From NCBI RefSeq assembly GCF_011290685.1, contig NZ_JAANYN010000005.1, positions 62,001-126,000 on the forward strand: DNA of 64,000 bases, given 5' to 3'. This document shows positions 43,780-52,468 of this stretch, piece after piece. The stretch is from Cyclobacterium plantarum (GTDB lineage: Bacteria; Bacteroidota; Bacteroidia; Cytophagales; Cyclobacteriaceae). The position numbers and the translations under genes are program-made. The stretch's first letter is position 1; each line of letters begins with the position of its first letter. Under the pieces are notes generated by a model, which was given only the letters and a program-made list of their open reading frames with translations, ran no database searches and was not told where the DNA came from.

Positions 43780-46023
43780 TTATTCTACTATGCGAAGCTT
43801 TGCAAAGCTAAGTAATAATGTTTTATCTCCAAAATGGTCGAAGTGAATATGTGCTTTTCTGTTGACGCCCTCGGTTTCTATGGACATGACTTTTCCAAAG
43901 CCAAACTTGGGATGCTCTATTTTATCACCGGCTGCCAGGTTATTGGTGTTGGAAGGTTTGAAGTCCGGGCTGGGGCTATGTACCCTGGCTGTGCTGTTTC
44001 TGACGGCAGGTCTTTTCAAGCCCACAAATCCACTACTTCCCTCGCTTTCCCTGAAGCTGCTGGAGAGTTGTGAATTCAGTTTTTTGTTTACTTTAATAAA
44101 AGCAGGATCAATTTCCTCCAAAAACCTACTGGGCTCGCAATTCAGCAGCCTGCCATATCTGTACCTGGTCAGCGCATAGCTCAGGTAGAGTTTGTCCATG
44201 GCCCGGGTGGAGGCCACATAGAAGAGCCTCCTTTCCTCTTCCAGATCTTCACGGCTCTGCATCATCATCTGAGAGGGGAAGAGATCTTCCTCCATGCCTA
44301 CTACAAAGACATATTTGAATTCCAGACCTTTGGAAGAATGGATGGTCATCAATGTCACGGTGTCCTGATTGTCCTTATTTTGGTCTTCATCGGTAAGCAA
44401 GGCAATTTCCTGTAAAAAAGCCCCCAGCGATTTGTCTTCATTCTCCGGATTGTCAACGTATTCCTTTATGGCATTCAGCAGCTCTTGTACGTTTTCATAC
44501 CGGTTCAGGCCTTCTATGGTTTTGTCTTCATACAATTCTCTCAGCAGCCCGGATTGTTTGGCAATACTTGTGGCGGCCTCAAAGGCATCTTTTCTTTCTA
44601 CTTCTATTTTAAAACTTCTGATCGTGGTACTGAAATCTTCCACAGCATTGGCAGCCCGGCCGGGAAGGAAGCTTTTGCTATTGGTGATGACTTCCCATAA
44701 AGGTATGTCGTGCTCATAGGCGGCCACCATCATTTTTTCCACGCTGGTATTGCCGATTCCTCTTTTCGGGTAATTGATGATGCGTTTAAAAGCCTCTTCA
44801 TCCTCTTGATTGACCACAAACCTGAAGTATCCCATCAAATCTTTGATTTCCCTTCTCTGGTAAAAGGAGAGCCCTCCCACAATCCTGTAGGCAATACCCA
44901 GCTTCCGGAGTGCCTCCTCCATTGACCTGGATTGGGAGTTGGTCCTGTAAAGGATGGCGAAATCACTGTTGTTGAGTTTTTTGTTGTTTTTTTCTTCAAA
45001 TATCGTGGTAGCTACCATCCTGCCCTCTTCATTGTCTGATGAAGCCTTCATCAGTTCGATCAGGTCTCCATGCTCGTTTTGTGTCCAGACGTTTTTTTTC
45101 AGTTGGGATTTATTTTTTGCTATAATGGAGTTGGCAGTATCCACGATGTTTTTGGTGGACCTGTAGTTTTGTTCCAGTTTGACGATGAAAAGATCGGGAT
45201 AATCCTTTTCGAAATTCAATATATTTTGAATATCCGCACCCCTGAAAGCATAAATGCTTTGTGCATCATCCCCCACCACGCAAATGTTTTGGTGTACGGC
45301 TGCCAGTTTTTTAGTGATCAGGTATTGGGAAAGATTGGTATCCTGAAACTCATCAACCATTACATACCTGAAGCGCTGCTGGTATTTATTAAGGACATCG
45401 GGATGATCTCTGAACAGCACATTGGTATTGAACAACAGATCGTCAAAATCCATGGCAGAGGACCTGAAAAGTCTTTTTTGGTAATTTTTATAGATTTCTC
45501 CCACCTTGGGCTTCATGGCAGCCTCATCATCTGCGAGAATGAAAGGATCGTTGATATAAGTTTCCCAGGAAATCAACCGATTCTTGGCTCCGGAAATCCT
45601 GGACAATACCGTATTGGCCTTGTAAACCTTGTCATCAAGGCGCATCTCTTTGACAATGGAGCGGATAAGGGATTTGCTGTCATCGGTGTCATAAATCGTA
45701 AAATTTCCCGGATAGCCTAATTTATGAGCCTCCACCCGCAATATTTTGGCAAAAACAGAGTGAAAAGTTCCCATCCAGGTGTTTCTGGCCTCCAGCCCAA
45801 TGAGTTTTTCAATGCGCTGTTTCATTTCATTCGCAGCCTTATTGGTAAAGGTCAGGGAAAGAATCTGAAAGGGATCCACTTGTCTGGCATGGATCAGGTG
45901 GGCAATCCGAATGGTCAATACCCTTGTTTTACCTGATCCGGCACCGGCAATGATCATAACAGGTCCTTCCGTCCTTTCTACGGCGGCTTTTTGCGGGGGA
46001 TTGAGGCTTGCTAGATAATCCAT
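43780..46023 (-). CDS. UvrD/PcrA-type ATP-dependent DNA helicase
   Basis: The 747-residue helicase is superfamily 1, 3'-to-5'. Motifs in order: Walker A IIAGAGSGKT (K32), TFTNKAANEMKQRI (Ia), VDEFQDTN (II), VGDDAQSIYAFRGA (III), QNYRST (IV), MTIHSSKGLEFKYVFV (V) and VASTRAMDKLYLSYA (VI). The C-terminal part has the PcrA-type tail with a Tudor-like end (GDKIEHPKFGFGKVMSIE), which in PcrA binds RNA polymerase. The likely roles are nucleotide excision repair, replication restart and removal of stalled polymerase. It is divergent from a sigma-54 response regulator. A TACCTTTG -7 box lies 50 bp upstream. Confidence 0.95.
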   Translation of the reverse strand: MDYLASLNPPQKAAVERTEGPVMIIAGAGSGKTRVLTIRIAHLIHARQVDPFQILSLTFTNKAANEMKQRIEKLIGLEARNTWMGTFHSVFAKILRVEAHKLGYPGNFTIYDTDDSKSLIRSIVKEMRLDDKVYKANTVLSRISGAKNRLISWETYINDPFILADDEAAMKPKVGEIYKNYQKRLFRSSAMDFDDLLFNTNVLFRDHPDVLNKYQQRFRYVMVDEFQDTNLSQYLITKKLAAVHQNICVVGDDAQSIYAFRGADIQNILNFEKDYPDLFIVKLEQNYRSTKNIVDTANSIIAKNKSQLKKNVWTQNEHGDLIELMKASSDNEEGRMVATTIFEEKNNKKLNNSDFAILYRTNSQSRSMEEALRKLGIAYRIVGGLSFYQRREIKDLMGYFRFVVNQEDEEAFKRIINYPKRGIGNTSVEKMMVAAYEHDIPLWEVITNSKSFLPGRAANAVEDFSTTIRSFKIEVERKDAFEAATSIAKQSGLLRELYEDKTIEGLNRYENVQELLNAIKEYVDNPENEDKSLGAFLQEIALLTDEDQNKDNQDTVTLMTIHSSKGLEFKYVFVVGMEEDLFPSQMMMQSREDLEEERRLFYVASTRAMDKLYLSYALTRYRYGRLLNCEPSRFLEEIDPAFIKVNKKLNSQLSSSFRESEGSSGFVGLKRPAVRNSTARVHSPSPDFKPSNTNNLAAGDKIEHPKFGFGKVMSIETEGVNRKAHIHFDHFGDKTLLLSFAKLRIVE

Positions 46024-46072
46024 AAAACGTTGTTCAAGTTTCTGTTTCCCGGGGATGGATAATTAGAGACTG

Positions 46073-46080
46073 CAAAGGTA
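46073..46080 (-). promoter_or_regulatory. Putative -7 box for the helicase gene
   Basis: The minus strand reads TACCTTTG, matching TAnnTTTG, 50 bp before the start codon. The -33 element is not clear. Confidence 0.4.
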
Positions 46081-46229
46081 CCATTTCTTTTTTACCTAAT
46101 CCTGCTCTGCCTTTGAAATGTCAGCATCTCATATTTAAGTGCAAAATTAATGGTATTGGGGTTTTGCTGTTTGAAAAATAGTGTTTATTTCCTTTTAAAT
46201 CATGTTTTGCTCATTTGGTAGAAAAAATA

Positions 46230-46261
46230 TTGTGAAAAGTATAAGTTAATCTTTAATTTTG
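46230..46261 (+). promoter_or_regulatory. Putative promoter of the sigma-54 response regulator gene
   Basis: TTG at 46230-46232 and TAATTTTG at 46254-46261 are separated by 21 nt, within the Bacteroidota range. It would give a start near 46268. Confidence 0.5.
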
Positions 46262-46405
46262 TCAATATCATAGTTAGAATGTGTCCAGTTCACCCTGGCA
46301 GTAATTACATAAAGGTACCTGCTTGCAGAAATTTGGAAATTTTTAATTTCAGGTCGTTTTATTCACTTTTTAGCTATTTGTATTCAAACCGACACCAATT
46401 TCTAT

Positions 46406-47794
46406 ATGAATAAGATCCTCATTATTGATGATGAAATTTCTGTTTGCAAACTGCTTTCAGGATATTTACAAAAGAAGGGTTTTGAAACTGAAACCACCAT
46501 TAGCGGCAGACAGGGACTAAAAAAACTTCAAAAGGAGCATTTTGACGTTGTCCTTTGTGATTATCGCCTCGGAGATTATGATGGGAGTACCATCTATCCT
46601 GAAATCCGGAAAGTGAACCCTGATGCGGTGGTCATTTTTATTACCGGCTATGTTAACCTTCAGGTGGCAATAGGACTGGTAAAAAAAGGGGTCTATCAAT
46701 ACCTTGAAAAACCACTGAGGCCGGATGATTTGCTGGATACCATAAAGATGGCATTGAGCTCCAAAGCAAAGGGGAAACATTATCCTGAAGAGCATAATGA
46801 GGTTTCCCCTGAGCAAGAATTGGTAATGGGGCGGGATGAATCAACGAAGAAATTGATGAAGTCACTTTCCCTTGTCGGTCCTACCAACTACTCGGTAGTA
46901 ATAGAGGGAGAAACGGGTACCGGTAAGGAATCCATAGCCAGATTGCTACACCAATGCAGCAAACGGTGCAATGGTCCTTTTATTCCAATCGATTGTGGAA
47001 GCCTTTCCAAAGAGATTGGGGCCAGCGAACTTTTTGGTCATGAAAAGGGTGCATTCACTGGGGCTTTTTCTGACAAGACAGGGGCATTCGAATTGGCGGA
47101 AGGTGGTACCATTTTTTTAGATGAAATCGCTAATCTTTCCCTGGACATTCAGGTGATGCTGCTAAGGGCCCTTCAGGAAAGAAAGGTTCGCAAATTGGGA
47201 AGTGTTAAATTGAAAGAGGTAGATGTCAGAATTATCGTAGCCAGCAACGAAAACCTTTTAGGCAAAGTAAAAGAGGGTCTTTTTAGGGAAGATCTTTATT
47301 ACAGGATCAATGAATTTAACCTCAAAGTGCCGCCACTAAGGGAGAGACCCCGAGATTTGGCGCTTTTGGTAAATCATTATATAGAAAAAACAGGTAAAGA
47401 ACTGGACAAATCCTTTTGTGGCTTAGATGAAGAAGTAGAGGTTCTATTCAATAATTATTCCTGGCCAGGAAATATCAGAGAGCTAAAAAACACCCTACGC
47501 AGGGCTTGCCTGTTAACAGAAGATGGGGCTAGTATTCACAGGGCTGCACTACCTGCTTCCCTACTGGCCCGGGATAATGAGATTTTAGCTGATAAAATCC
47601 CGCAGATCGGTCCATTAGTTGATGAGGAACTACCAGTGTTAGATCTTAAATCTCAGGCTCATTTGGCTGAGGCTAGACATATCAGGAAGGTACTTCTTGA
47701 AGTTGGATTTAACAAAACCAAAGCTGCTGAGTTATTAAACATAGACCGAAAGACCCTGTACCAAAAACTAAAAAGGTTTGAAGTAAAGGCCTAG
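46406..47794 (+). CDS. NtrC-type sigma-54 response regulator
   Basis: The protein has 462 residues. The receiver domain (D52 in VVLCDYRLGDYDG) is followed by an AAA+ domain with Walker A GETGTGKES (about 168-176), an intact sigma-54 loop GAFTGA (215-220) and Walker B GGTIFLDEIANL. A Fis-type helix-turn-helix forms the C-terminus (VGFNKTKAAELLNIDRKTLYQKLKRF). Unlike the regulator behind rnpB, this one has all three domains. It is convergent with the PAS histidine kinase gene, 15 bp apart, so the two are probably a cognate pair although they are on opposite strands. Target promoters would need a sigma-54 site; I searched by eye and found none that I could support. Confidence 0.95.
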   Translation: MNKILIIDDEISVCKLLSGYLQKKGFETETTISGRQGLKKLQKEHFDVVLCDYRLGDYDGSTIYPEIRKVNPDAVVIFITGYVNLQVAIGLVKKGVYQYLEKPLRPDDLLDTIKMALSSKAKGKHYPEEHNEVSPEQELVMGRDESTKKLMKSLSLVGPTNYSVVIEGETGTGKESIARLLHQCSKRCNGPFIPIDCGSLSKEIGASELFGHEKGAFTGAFSDKTGAFELAEGGTIFLDEIANLSLDIQVMLLRALQERKVRKLGSVKLKEVDVRIIVASNENLLGKVKEGLFREDLYYRINEFNLKVPPLRERPRDLALLVNHYIEKTGKELDKSFCGLDEEVEVLFNNYSWPGNIRELKNTLRRACLLTEDGASIHRAALPASLLARDNEILADKIPQIGPLVDEELPVLDLKSQAHLAEARHIRKVLLEVGFNKTKAAELLNIDRKTLYQKLKRFEVKA

Positions 47795-47809
47795 CTACTC
47801 ACCTTGACT

Positions 47810-48862
47810 TCAGGTGGTAGGGTCCACGTTTTTTCTATCAAAATAAAGTGAAAAAGTACTTCCGGTTTCTTTTTCACTATCAAGGTGGAAACCAATTTGA
47901 TGACCCATGAGAATTTCCCTTGCCGTATAAAGGCCCATCCCGTTTCCTTTGGGTTTGGTGGTATAAAAGGGTTTGAATAGATTGGTGCGCTCTTCATCAC
48001 TCATTCCAATCCCGTTATCCGCAATGCGTACGATGGATTTCTGATTGGCCAACCTGGAACTGATGCTGATGACTCCTTCTGTATTTTGAATGGATTCAAT
48101 CGCATTATTGATGATATTATTTAGAGCCATCAGCAACTTGTCCCTGTCTATTGGGTAGAAAAAATCATTTTCGTTCAGATTTACATTTAGCTGAATTCCC
48201 ATCAGCTTGAATTTATTGCGATTATTTTCTATGGCATCTTTGATCAATTCATTGATATTCAATGACCTGAAATTAAAATCAAAACTTTTGTCAAACTCCA
48301 GTAAGGACTTGATGGTCTGCCCCAAACGCTTGTTGTTTTCCTCAATAAAGTCGATACTACCGGATAAATATTTTGGTATTTTATCCATACTTTCTCTAAG
48401 CTCGGCTACTGCCAGCCCCATTCCGTAGGATAAATTTTTTATTTCATGTACGATAAGGTGGTTGAGTGACTTGGCAGCAGTAAGTTCATTCTTTCGAATG
48501 GCGGCTGTTGTCTCTTTCCTGATTTCACCAATGTTTTGGGCACTCAGCAAATAAATGTCTTCTTTTTCATGGATCTTATCCCCATTTAAAAGGACAGGAA
48601 TTGCCTGGCCCTCTTTATTTTTTAACAGGTATTCCCAATTGATGACATTATCCTTTTTGCAAATTTCTTTGGTGAAATTTTCACCTTGTGCTATATGGTA
48701 GAACAAATCAGGAACATTCATGCTGAAGAGAACCTCAGCAGAATAACCCAGTTGGCGGAGGGCGGTTTTATTGGCATCCAAAATCCTGTATTCACAATCA
48801 AGCAACAATAAAATCTGATGGGATTTTTGAAATGCATCCCTGTATGATTCAGGTTTTAACAT
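47810..48862 (-). CDS. Soluble PAS-domain histidine kinase
   Basis: The protein has 350 residues. An N-terminal PAS domain (about 10-115: ILLLLDCEYRILDANKTALRQLGY) is followed by a dimerisation helix with the phosphorylated His139 in VHEIKN. The ATPase domain has N-box NNIINNAIES, G1 DNGIGM, F-box FKPFYTTK and G2 GNGMGLYTAREI. There is no transmembrane segment, so it senses a cytoplasmic signal, perhaps redox, ligand or protein partner. No receiver domain is attached. It converges with the NtrC-type regulator gene, its likely partner. Confidence 0.93.
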   Translation of the reverse strand: MLKPESYRDAFQKSHQILLLLDCEYRILDANKTALRQLGYSAEVLFSMNVPDLFYHIAQGENFTKEICKKDNVINWEYLLKNKEGQAIPVLLNGDKIHEKEDIYLLSAQNIGEIRKETTAAIRKNELTAAKSLNHLIVHEIKNLSYGMGLAVAELRESMDKIPKYLSGSIDFIEENNKRLGQTIKSLLEFDKSFDFNFRSLNINELIKDAIENNRNKFKLMGIQLNVNLNENDFFYPIDRDKLLMALNNIINNAIESIQNTEGVISISSRLANQKSIVRIADNGIGMSDEERTNLFKPFYTTKPKGNGMGLYTAREILMGHQIGFHLDSEKETGSTFSLYFDRKNVDPTT

Positions 48863-49421
48863 ATCAATGAAGTATTGTTTTTAATCTTTATAAACCATAA
48901 ATCGTGCAATTTTACCCGTGATGGGAAAAAAACACCCCGGATAGAATTATTATTCATTTTTTTTGTTTCTGAGTTTACTTTTTTTTTAAAAATAAAAAAA
49001 CTAAATAAATTAATTTAATAAAATATTATGACTTCGATATTCGGATAAATAGAATTATATTTCATGTAAAAAAATATTAAAAAAACACAGGAATTTTTAA
49101 TAGGGAAATGGATTTCCTGGTCTGATATTTCTTGTAGGTAGTAAGAAACCAACTTACTCAGGGTGTTTCCAAGCCAATAACAAATCCGATCAGAATGAAA
49201 AAAAACAAGACCAAAAAGAAGTTTGAGTTTTTCCATGCGGATAATGTTTTCGCAGGTCAGGCGGCAAAAAACCAAAGATTTAAAAGAAACCTTAACCCGC
49301 AAGAGTTGAAGAAAAACCCAGAAAGGAAAAGTCATGGAATAGAATAGGTTTTCAATCCAATATATTGCAAATGGGCTTATTAAACCATTGGATATTGTCT
49401 CCCGGTGACATTACGGGATGA
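48863..49421. other. Long AT-rich gap with one small ORF
   Basis: These 559 bp lie between the histidine kinase and acyltransferase genes. The first half is strongly AT-rich with runs of A and T. A 50-codon ORF on the plus strand is listed separately. A palindrome GGAAATGGATTTCC lies near 49103. I found no consensus -7 box on the plus strand. Confidence 0.5.
49195..49347 (+). CDS. Possible small basic protein, 50 residues
   Basis: ATG at 49195 opens a 50-codon frame ending at TAG 49345-49347. The product is Lys/Arg-rich (starts MKKNKTKKKFEFFHADN, then FAGQAAKNQRFKRNLNPQE) with few hydrophobic residues, like a small nucleic-acid or ribosome-associated protein. A longer minus-strand frame that overlaps it (49015-49335) is Phe/Leu-rich and not like a protein. 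The first half of the gap is AT-rich, but this stretch has more mixed composition, as coding DNA would. I recognise no family and no strong ribosome site, so it is a candidate only. Confidence 0.4.
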   Translation: MKKNKTKKKFEFFHADNVFAGQAAKNQRFKRNLNPQELKKNPERKSHGIE

Positions 49422-50315
49422 CTATTTGGATTGCGGTTTGCGGGAGGTAGTGGGATTCTCAGGCTTACTGGTTTTCGCCTGGTTTTTCCACCGGTTATGG
49501 GACCATAGATACAAAGCTGGTTGATCTTCTATATTTCTTTCTACCAGACTTATGAATTTTTCGGTAATGGAATGAGGGGAATGGTCAGTGTAAGGGGGGC
49601 CGGATAAAATGTGATATTCAAAAATATAATGGCCTCTTTTGGGTTTGCTGGTGTAGGCATAAATTACAGTTAGGCCAAATTTTTTGGCAAGTTTTTCCCC
49701 TCCCTCAAAAAACACGGTTTGACGGTTCATGAAACTGGTCCGGTACCTGATGTCCATTTGATTGGGCCTTTGGTCGGCGGCCAAGACAATCAATCTTGGC
49801 AGATGTCTGTTTTTCAGAAAATTCCGTTGAAACGATTTGCGTTCACTGATTTTGGCCCCTAATCTGCTTCTGATGCTGAACATCAATTTTTCAAAAAAGG
49901 GATGGTTTATTTTTGTATAAATGGTTTCACATTTTTCCTGCACCTCTGAGGAAACGGTCAAAAGGTGCCCCTCCCAGTTGAAAAAATGGCCGCACATACC
50001 GATTACAATCTCTCCTTTGTTCACCCGGTCAAAAATCAGGTAAGCGTTTTTAGAGAGGAATCTTTTATTCAGCTCCTTTTTGCCCATGGTAAGTAACTTG
50101 ATGGTTTCTGCCAGGGAGTCCGTAAAGTTTCTGTAAAAATCCTTTTCAATTTGTTTTCTCTCTGCACAACTTTTATTTGGAAACGCATTGGCCAAATTTT
50201 CCTGTACGACTTTTTTCCGGTACCCTATCAGGTAATAGGCAACCAGGTAAAGCAAATCTGAAAAAACGTATAATACGCCCAGAGGAAGCATGGAAATCAG
50301 ACGGATTAAGATCAT
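49422..50315 (-). CDS. LpxL/HtrB-type lipid A acyltransferase
   Basis: The 297-residue protein is a lysophospholipid/lipid A late acyltransferase. An N-terminal hydrophobic helix (ISMLPLGVLYVFSDLLYLVAYYL) anchors it in the inner membrane. The HxxxxE catalytic motif is in MCGHFFNWEG, and later LVLAADQRPNQ and the FFEGGEKLAKKFG region match the family. It would add a secondary acyl chain to lipid A precursor. The C-terminal tail is Lys/Pro-rich. It is divergent from a sigma factor gene. Confidence 0.9.
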   Translation of the reverse strand: MILIRLISMLPLGVLYVFSDLLYLVAYYLIGYRKKVVQENLANAFPNKSCAERKQIEKDFYRNFTDSLAETIKLLTMGKKELNKRFLSKNAYLIFDRVNKGEIVIGMCGHFFNWEGHLLTVSSEVQEKCETIYTKINHPFFEKLMFSIRSRLGAKISERKSFQRNFLKNRHLPRLIVLAADQRPNQMDIRYRTSFMNRQTVFFEGGEKLAKKFGLTVIYAYTSKPKRGHYIFEYHILSGPPYTDHSPHSITEKFISLVERNIEDQPALYLWSHNRWKNQAKTSKPENPTTSRKPQSK

Positions 50316-50431
50316 TTGTTTTTCAACCGCATTAATTGGATGTCAAAAAGGAAAATCAAAATAATGAAATTATGATGACTTTCTTGGCTAAAATTAGTTA
50401 TAAATAAAGCCAATTTGTAATTTTAAGGCCT

Positions 50432-51022
50432 ATGTCCGAAGTACAGCGAAAAAAATATTCAGATAAAGAGAAAAACAGCATTTTTGATCATGAGTTCATG
50501 CCTCATATTGACTCTATGTACAATTTTGCCTTCAGATTGACCTTTGATGAAGATGATGCGAAGGATCTGGTGCAGGACACCTACCTGAAAGCATACCGTT
50601 TTATCAATTCTTTTGAGAAAGGGACAAATGCGAAAGCCTGGCTTTTCAGGATCCTGAAAAACAGCTTTATCAACGAGTACAGAAAGAAAAGCAAGCAACC
50701 CTCCAAGGTAGATTATCAGGAAGTTGAAACTTATTATAACTCGGATAATGTTGATTATAATATGACCTCGGATTTGAGGGTAGATGCCGTCAAAGACATG
50801 TTGGGCGATGAGATTTCCAATGCCCTTAACAGTTTGGCAGTTGATTTCAGGACTGTTATCATTCTTTGCGACCTGGAGGGTTTTACCTATGAAGAAATGG
50901 CCAAGATCCTGGATATTCCAATTGGGACAGTTCGTTCCAGGCTACACAGGGCAAGGAACCTTTTGAAGGACAAACTTCGTTCTTACGCCGAAAATATGGG
51001 CTATGATACAGAGGAAGAATAA
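50432..51022 (+). CDS. RNA polymerase ECF-type sigma factor
   Basis: The 196-residue protein has sigma region 2 (MYNFAFRLTFDEDDAKDLVQDTYLKAYRFI, with core-binding and -10 recognition helices; about 25-95) and region 4 (about 130-185: VIILCDLEGFTYEEMAKILDIPIGTVRSRLHRAR). Region 3 is absent, as in extracytoplasmic function sigma factors. The next gene, 22 bp on, encodes a small zinc-finger-like anti-sigma protein, which fits a regulated pair. The gene is divergent from the lipid A acyltransferase gene. An inverted repeat TTGGCT/AGCCAA (50384-50389 and 50408-50413) precedes it. Its regulon is unknown. Confidence 0.95.
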   Translation: MSEVQRKKYSDKEKNSIFDHEFMPHIDSMYNFAFRLTFDEDDAKDLVQDTYLKAYRFINSFEKGTNAKAWLFRILKNSFINEYRKKSKQPSKVDYQEVETYYNSDNVDYNMTSDLRVDAVKDMLGDEISNALNSLAVDFRTVIILCDLEGFTYEEMAKILDIPIGTVRSRLHRARNLLKDKLRSYAENMGYDTEEE

Positions 51023-51044
51023 TATTTGAATAGAAAAACGTGAA

Positions 51045-51317
51045 ATGGACAAAGATCTAAACACATCCAGCAAGAGAAAATTGAACTGTAACGATGAAAG
51101 TAAATGCTTCGAACTGTTGGAAAGCATTCTGGATGGGGAAGAATCCTCAGGTTCAAAGGAAATCTTGGATGAGAAACTGGCCAAGTGCCAACCTTGTTTT
51201 GAACACTATCATCTTGAAAAAGTAATTCGGGAGGTCTTAAAAAGCAAATGCACCAAACACATGGTGCCTGCAGAATTAAAAGACAGTATTCGGCAAAAAA
51301 TTCAGGAAATCAAATAA
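51045..51317 (+). CDS. Small anti-sigma factor, zinc-finger-like
   Basis: The 90-residue protein has the zf-HC2/ZAS-like pattern. A helix with CFELLESILDG is followed by the segment KLAKCQPCFEHYHLEKV, in which C-x2-C stands where the zinc site of anti-sigma factors normally reads H-x3-C-x2-C. Here the His is replaced by Lys, so zinc would need another ligand (a His in HYH or the Cys near the start). There is no transmembrane segment, so it acts in the cytoplasm. It is encoded just after the ECF sigma gene and seven bases before gmk. The likely role is to hold the sigma factor; the signal that releases it is unknown. Confidence 0.78.
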   Translation: MDKDLNTSSKRKLNCNDESKCFELLESILDGEESSGSKEILDEKLAKCQPCFEHYHLEKVIREVLKSKCTKHMVPAELKDSIRQKIQEIK

Positions 51318-51323
51318 AATTTC

Positions 51324-51905
51324 ATGTCTCAGGGCAAAGCCATCATTTTTTCGGCCCCGTCGGGTTCGGGTAAAACAACTATCGTCAAACACTTGCTTCA
51401 GGAAATGCCTCAACTTGGATTTTCTATATCTGCCTGTACCAGGGATAAAAGAGGAAGGGAAGAAGAAAACGGAAAGGATTATTATTTTTTAAGTCCGGAA
51501 GAGTTTCAAAATAAAATAAACCAAAATGCTTTTATCGAATGGGAAGAGGTCTATGAAGGTAATTTTTACGGTACCTTGAAAGAAGAAATCCAAAGGATAT
51601 GGGATGAGGGTAAACATGTGATTTTTGATGTAGATGTCAAAGGTGGTTTAAACCTGAAGCAATATTTTGGAGAAAAAGCGCTGGCAATATTCGTAAAAGT
51701 ACCCTCCATGGAGGATCTTGCCCAACGACTCCGGGACAGGGGTACCGATTCTGAGGAAAGTCTTTCGCGAAGGATTTACAAGGCCAAATTTGAGATGGGA
51801 TTTGAAAGTAAGTTTGATGTGACATTGGTGAATCAGGATCTTGATGCTTCCTTCAAAGAAGCGGAAACACTTGTCAGGAATTTTATTGAATCCAATAAGG
51901 TTTGA
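51324..51905 (+). CDS. gmk: Guanylate kinase
   Basis: The 193-residue enzyme phosphorylates GMP to GDP with ATP. Walker [12 protein letters not shown] is at residues 8-18, the GMP-binding region has [21 protein letters not shown], and the segment [15 protein letters not shown] and the lid ([16 protein letters not shown]) are conserved. Length is normal. It follows the anti-sigma gene by six bases, and the nadD start overlaps its stop, so sigma, anti-sigma, gmk and nadD may be one transcript. Confidence 0.96.
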   Translation: MSQGKAIIFSAPSGSGKTTIVKHLLQEMPQLGFSISACTRDKRGREEENGKDYYFLSPEEFQNKINQNAFIEWEEVYEGNFYGTLKEEIQRIWDEGKHVIFDVDVKGGLNLKQYFGEKALAIFVKVPSMEDLAQRLRDRGTDSEESLSRRIYKAKFEMGFESKFDVTLVNQDLDASFKEAETLVRNFIESNKV

Positions 51906-52468
51906 AAGTAGGTTTGTTTTTCGGCTCCTTTAACCCGATTCATATTGGCCACCTGATCATTGCCGATTCCATGCAGGATCAGACCGACTTGGAAGAAGTT
52001 TGGTTTGTGGTATCTCCACAAAATCCCCTTAAGTCCAGCAAATCCCTCCTACATGAATTTGACCGGTTAAAAATGGTAGAATTGGCCACTGCGGACAATT
52101 TTAATTTCAGGGTGAAAGACGTGGAGTTTCATATGCCCAGGCCCAGTTATACGATAGATACCTTGACTTATCTCTCTGAGAAACATCCTGGGAATGAATT
52201 CCACCTGATACTGGGAGGTGATAACCTCAACCATTTTCACAAGTGGAAAAACAGCCAGGAAATTTTGAAGCAATATGGAATGTATGTATACCCCAGGCCT
52301 GGCAGGAACAAAAGTATTGACCATGAGCACATCCGTTACGTAGAAGCTCCTTTACTGGATATTTCGGCCACTTTTATCCGGAAAACGATACAGAGAGGGG
52401 GGTCGGTAAGGTACCTGCTGCATCCTCATGTTTTGGATTATATCCGGGACAAGAAATTTTTTCTCTGA
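51902..52468 (+). CDS. nadD: Nicotinate-nucleotide adenylyltransferase
   Basis: The 188-residue enzyme makes NaAD from nicotinate mononucleotide and ATP in NAD synthesis. The start is a TTG at 51902, which overlaps the gmk stop by four bases (TTGA) and gives the exact family N-terminus [19 protein letters not shown] with its HxGH ATP site. [17 protein letters not shown] and the C-terminal [10 protein letters not shown] motif (ISxTxIR) are as expected. The unusual start and overlap suggest translational coupling to gmk. It ends at the base next to the convergent haloperoxidase-like gene. Confidence 0.95.
   Translation: MKVGLFFGSFNPIHIGHLIIADSMQDQTDLEEVWFVVSPQNPLKSSKSLLHEFDRLKMVELATADNFNFRVKDVEFHMPRPSYTIDTLTYLSEKHPGNEFHLILGGDNLNHFHKWKNSQEILKQYGMYVYPRPGRNKSIDHEHIRYVEAPLLDISATFIRKTIQRGGSVRYLLHPHVLDYIRDKKFFL

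Larger units (their letters stand above)
46024..46405. other. Divergent promoter region between pcrA and the response regulator
   Basis: These 382 bp hold no ORF worth listing. They contain one -7 box on each strand, an AT-rich centre and no strong hairpin. The leader of the response regulator transcript would be about 138 nt. Confidence 0.55.

Noticed and set aside
49015-49335. A minus-strand frame of 106 codons in the gap before the acyltransferase
   Set aside because: It is rich in Phe, Leu and Ile from AT-rich DNA and has no recognisable fold. The opposite-strand 50-codon frame is a better candidate.
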